A stretch of 64,000 nt of DNA, taken from NCBI RefSeq assembly GCF_013402915.1, contig NC_050721.1:620001-684000 (forward strand), given 5' to 3'. Made by a program: the position numbers and the translations under genes. Shown here piece by piece: positions 63,437 through 64,000 of the stretch. How positions within the stretch are numbered: the stretch's first letter is position 1; each line of letters begins with the position of its first letter. This DNA is from Zygotorulaspora mrakii. Taxonomy: Eukaryota > Ascomycota > Saccharomycetes > Saccharomycetales > Saccharomycetaceae. The notes under the pieces were generated by a model that saw only the letters and a list, made by a program, of their open reading frames with translations, did no database searches and was not told the origin of the DNA.

Positions 63437-64000
63437 ATGCTGGGGTTGCGATGTCTGTGGGTGCCTAGCAGTGGGCTGGGCACAGCATTGTGGCGGTGCC
63501 GAGCGATTTTTCCGCGTCAATTCGTCCGTTGTCAGGGCTCATTGACTTTGCGAGACTATCAGCAGCACGTGATTGACAAATGCATTCACAGAATAATCGA
63601 CCGTCATGACAGTAATGGTCGCATCAGATTGGGGGTTTCGTTGGCTACGGGCGGTGGAAAGACGGTGATATTTAGCAACTTGATCAATCAGCTTGCGTTG
63701 GCCAAGAAATGTCAGGCTGCGCTGATTCTTGTACATAGAAGGGAATTGGTGCAGCAGGCGGCTGCCACAATTCGTAAATGCGTACCGAACTGCCACGTTC
63801 TGATTGAAATGGGCACGAGCAGTGTGCCCGAAGAGACGGTGCAGTTCAAGGGAGCAACTACGGTGATAATTGCGTCTGTCCAGTCCCTTGTGAGAAGAAT
63901 TGACAAGTACAGCGGCGACTTTTTCGATTTAATTATCATCGACGAGGCTCACCACTCTGTTGCCAATTCCTACCAGAGCGTTTTGAATCACTTCAACGAT
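63437..64000 (+). CDS. IRC3: Mitochondrial DEAD/H-box DNA helicase Irc3 (5' part; runs off the right edge)
   Basis: The frame stays open to the window end, giving 188 residues. I start at MLGLRCLWVPSSGLGTALWR because it reads as a basic mitochondrial presequence; in-frame ATGs at 63359 and 63365 would add 26 or 24 residues. The SF2 helicase core begins with LTLRDYQQHVIDKCI (Q-motif-like). Walker A is SLATGGGKTVIFSNL, motif Ia is ILVHRRELVQQ, and Walker B is LIIIDEAHHSV (DEAH). Irc3 is a branch-migration helicase that maintains mitochondrial DNA in S. cerevisiae. Position after GPI8 fits the chromosome IV block. The second RecA domain lies outside the window. Confidence 0.9.
   Translation, partial: MLGLRCLWVPSSGLGTALWRCRAIFPRQFVRCQGSLTLRDYQQHVIDKCIHRIIDRHDSNGRIRLGVSLATGGGKTVIFSNLINQLALAKKCQAALILVHRRELVQQAAATIRKCVPNCHVLIEMGTSSVPEETVQFKGATTVIIASVQSLVRRIDKYSGDFFDLIIIDEAHHSVANSYQSVLNHFND

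Overview
The window is a nuclear chromosome segment of a budding yeast of the family Saccharomycetaceae that never underwent, or predates, the whole-genome duplication (a Zygosaccharomyces, Torulaspora, Lachancea or Kluyveromyces type of genome; I cannot name the species). The evidence is dense, mostly intron-free eukaryotic genes, introns with GTATGT-type donors and TACTAAC-type branch points, and gene order. From 6.5 kb to the right edge the genes are a strand-consistent interleaving of two S. cerevisiae blocks: chromosome IV HIM1-MCM21-YFT2-SWA2-DAD4-ASP1-MRPL35-TIM11-PEP7-UTP4-YCG1-YSP2-SKP1-PEX3-UBX5-GPI8-IRC3, and chromosome VIII ERG7-NOP10-OSH3-QNS1-PPE1-PTC7-NMD2-YHR078W-IRE1-SAE3-LAM4-LRP1-KSP1. 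That is the unduplicated ancestral order (gene positions in S. cerevisiae are recalled, not looked up).

Layout. 1-4.9 kb: a block without that synteny, holding the 5' part of a secreted agmatinase/ureohydrolase-like gene, a MATE transporter and an FUR-type NCS1 permease, followed by 1.6 kb without a recognisable gene. 6.5-18 kb: HIM1-like, spliced MCM21, YFT2, ERG7, SWA2, NOP10, DAD4, OSH3. 18-27 kb: asparaginase, a 2-oxoglutarate dioxygenase absent from S. cerevisiae, QNS1, PPE1, MRPL35, TIM11. 27-45 kb: PTC7, NMD2, PEP7, a YHR078W homologue, UTP4, YCG1, IRE1. 45-64 kb: spliced SAE3, YSP2/LAM, SKP1, PEX3, an unrecognised 188-residue gene, LRP1, UBX5, GPI8, KSP1 and the 5' part of IRC3.

Four genes (MCM21, PTC7, NMD2, SAE3) have introns that I reconstructed from splice signals and reading frame. 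The PTC7 intron is 96 nt, in frame, free of stops, and encodes a membrane helix, which is the layout known from S. cerevisiae where splicing chooses between two protein forms. Most genes are independent housekeeping genes. Shared themes are kinetochore and chromosome segregation (MCM21, DAD4, SKP1, YCG1), ER and lipid biology (YFT2, ERG7, OSH3, IRE1, YSP2, GPI8), ribosome and RNA processing (NOP10, UTP4, LRP1, NMD2) and mitochondria (MRPL35, TIM11, PTC7, IRC3). I saw no tRNA, rRNA, transposon, CRISPR or convincing pseudogene.
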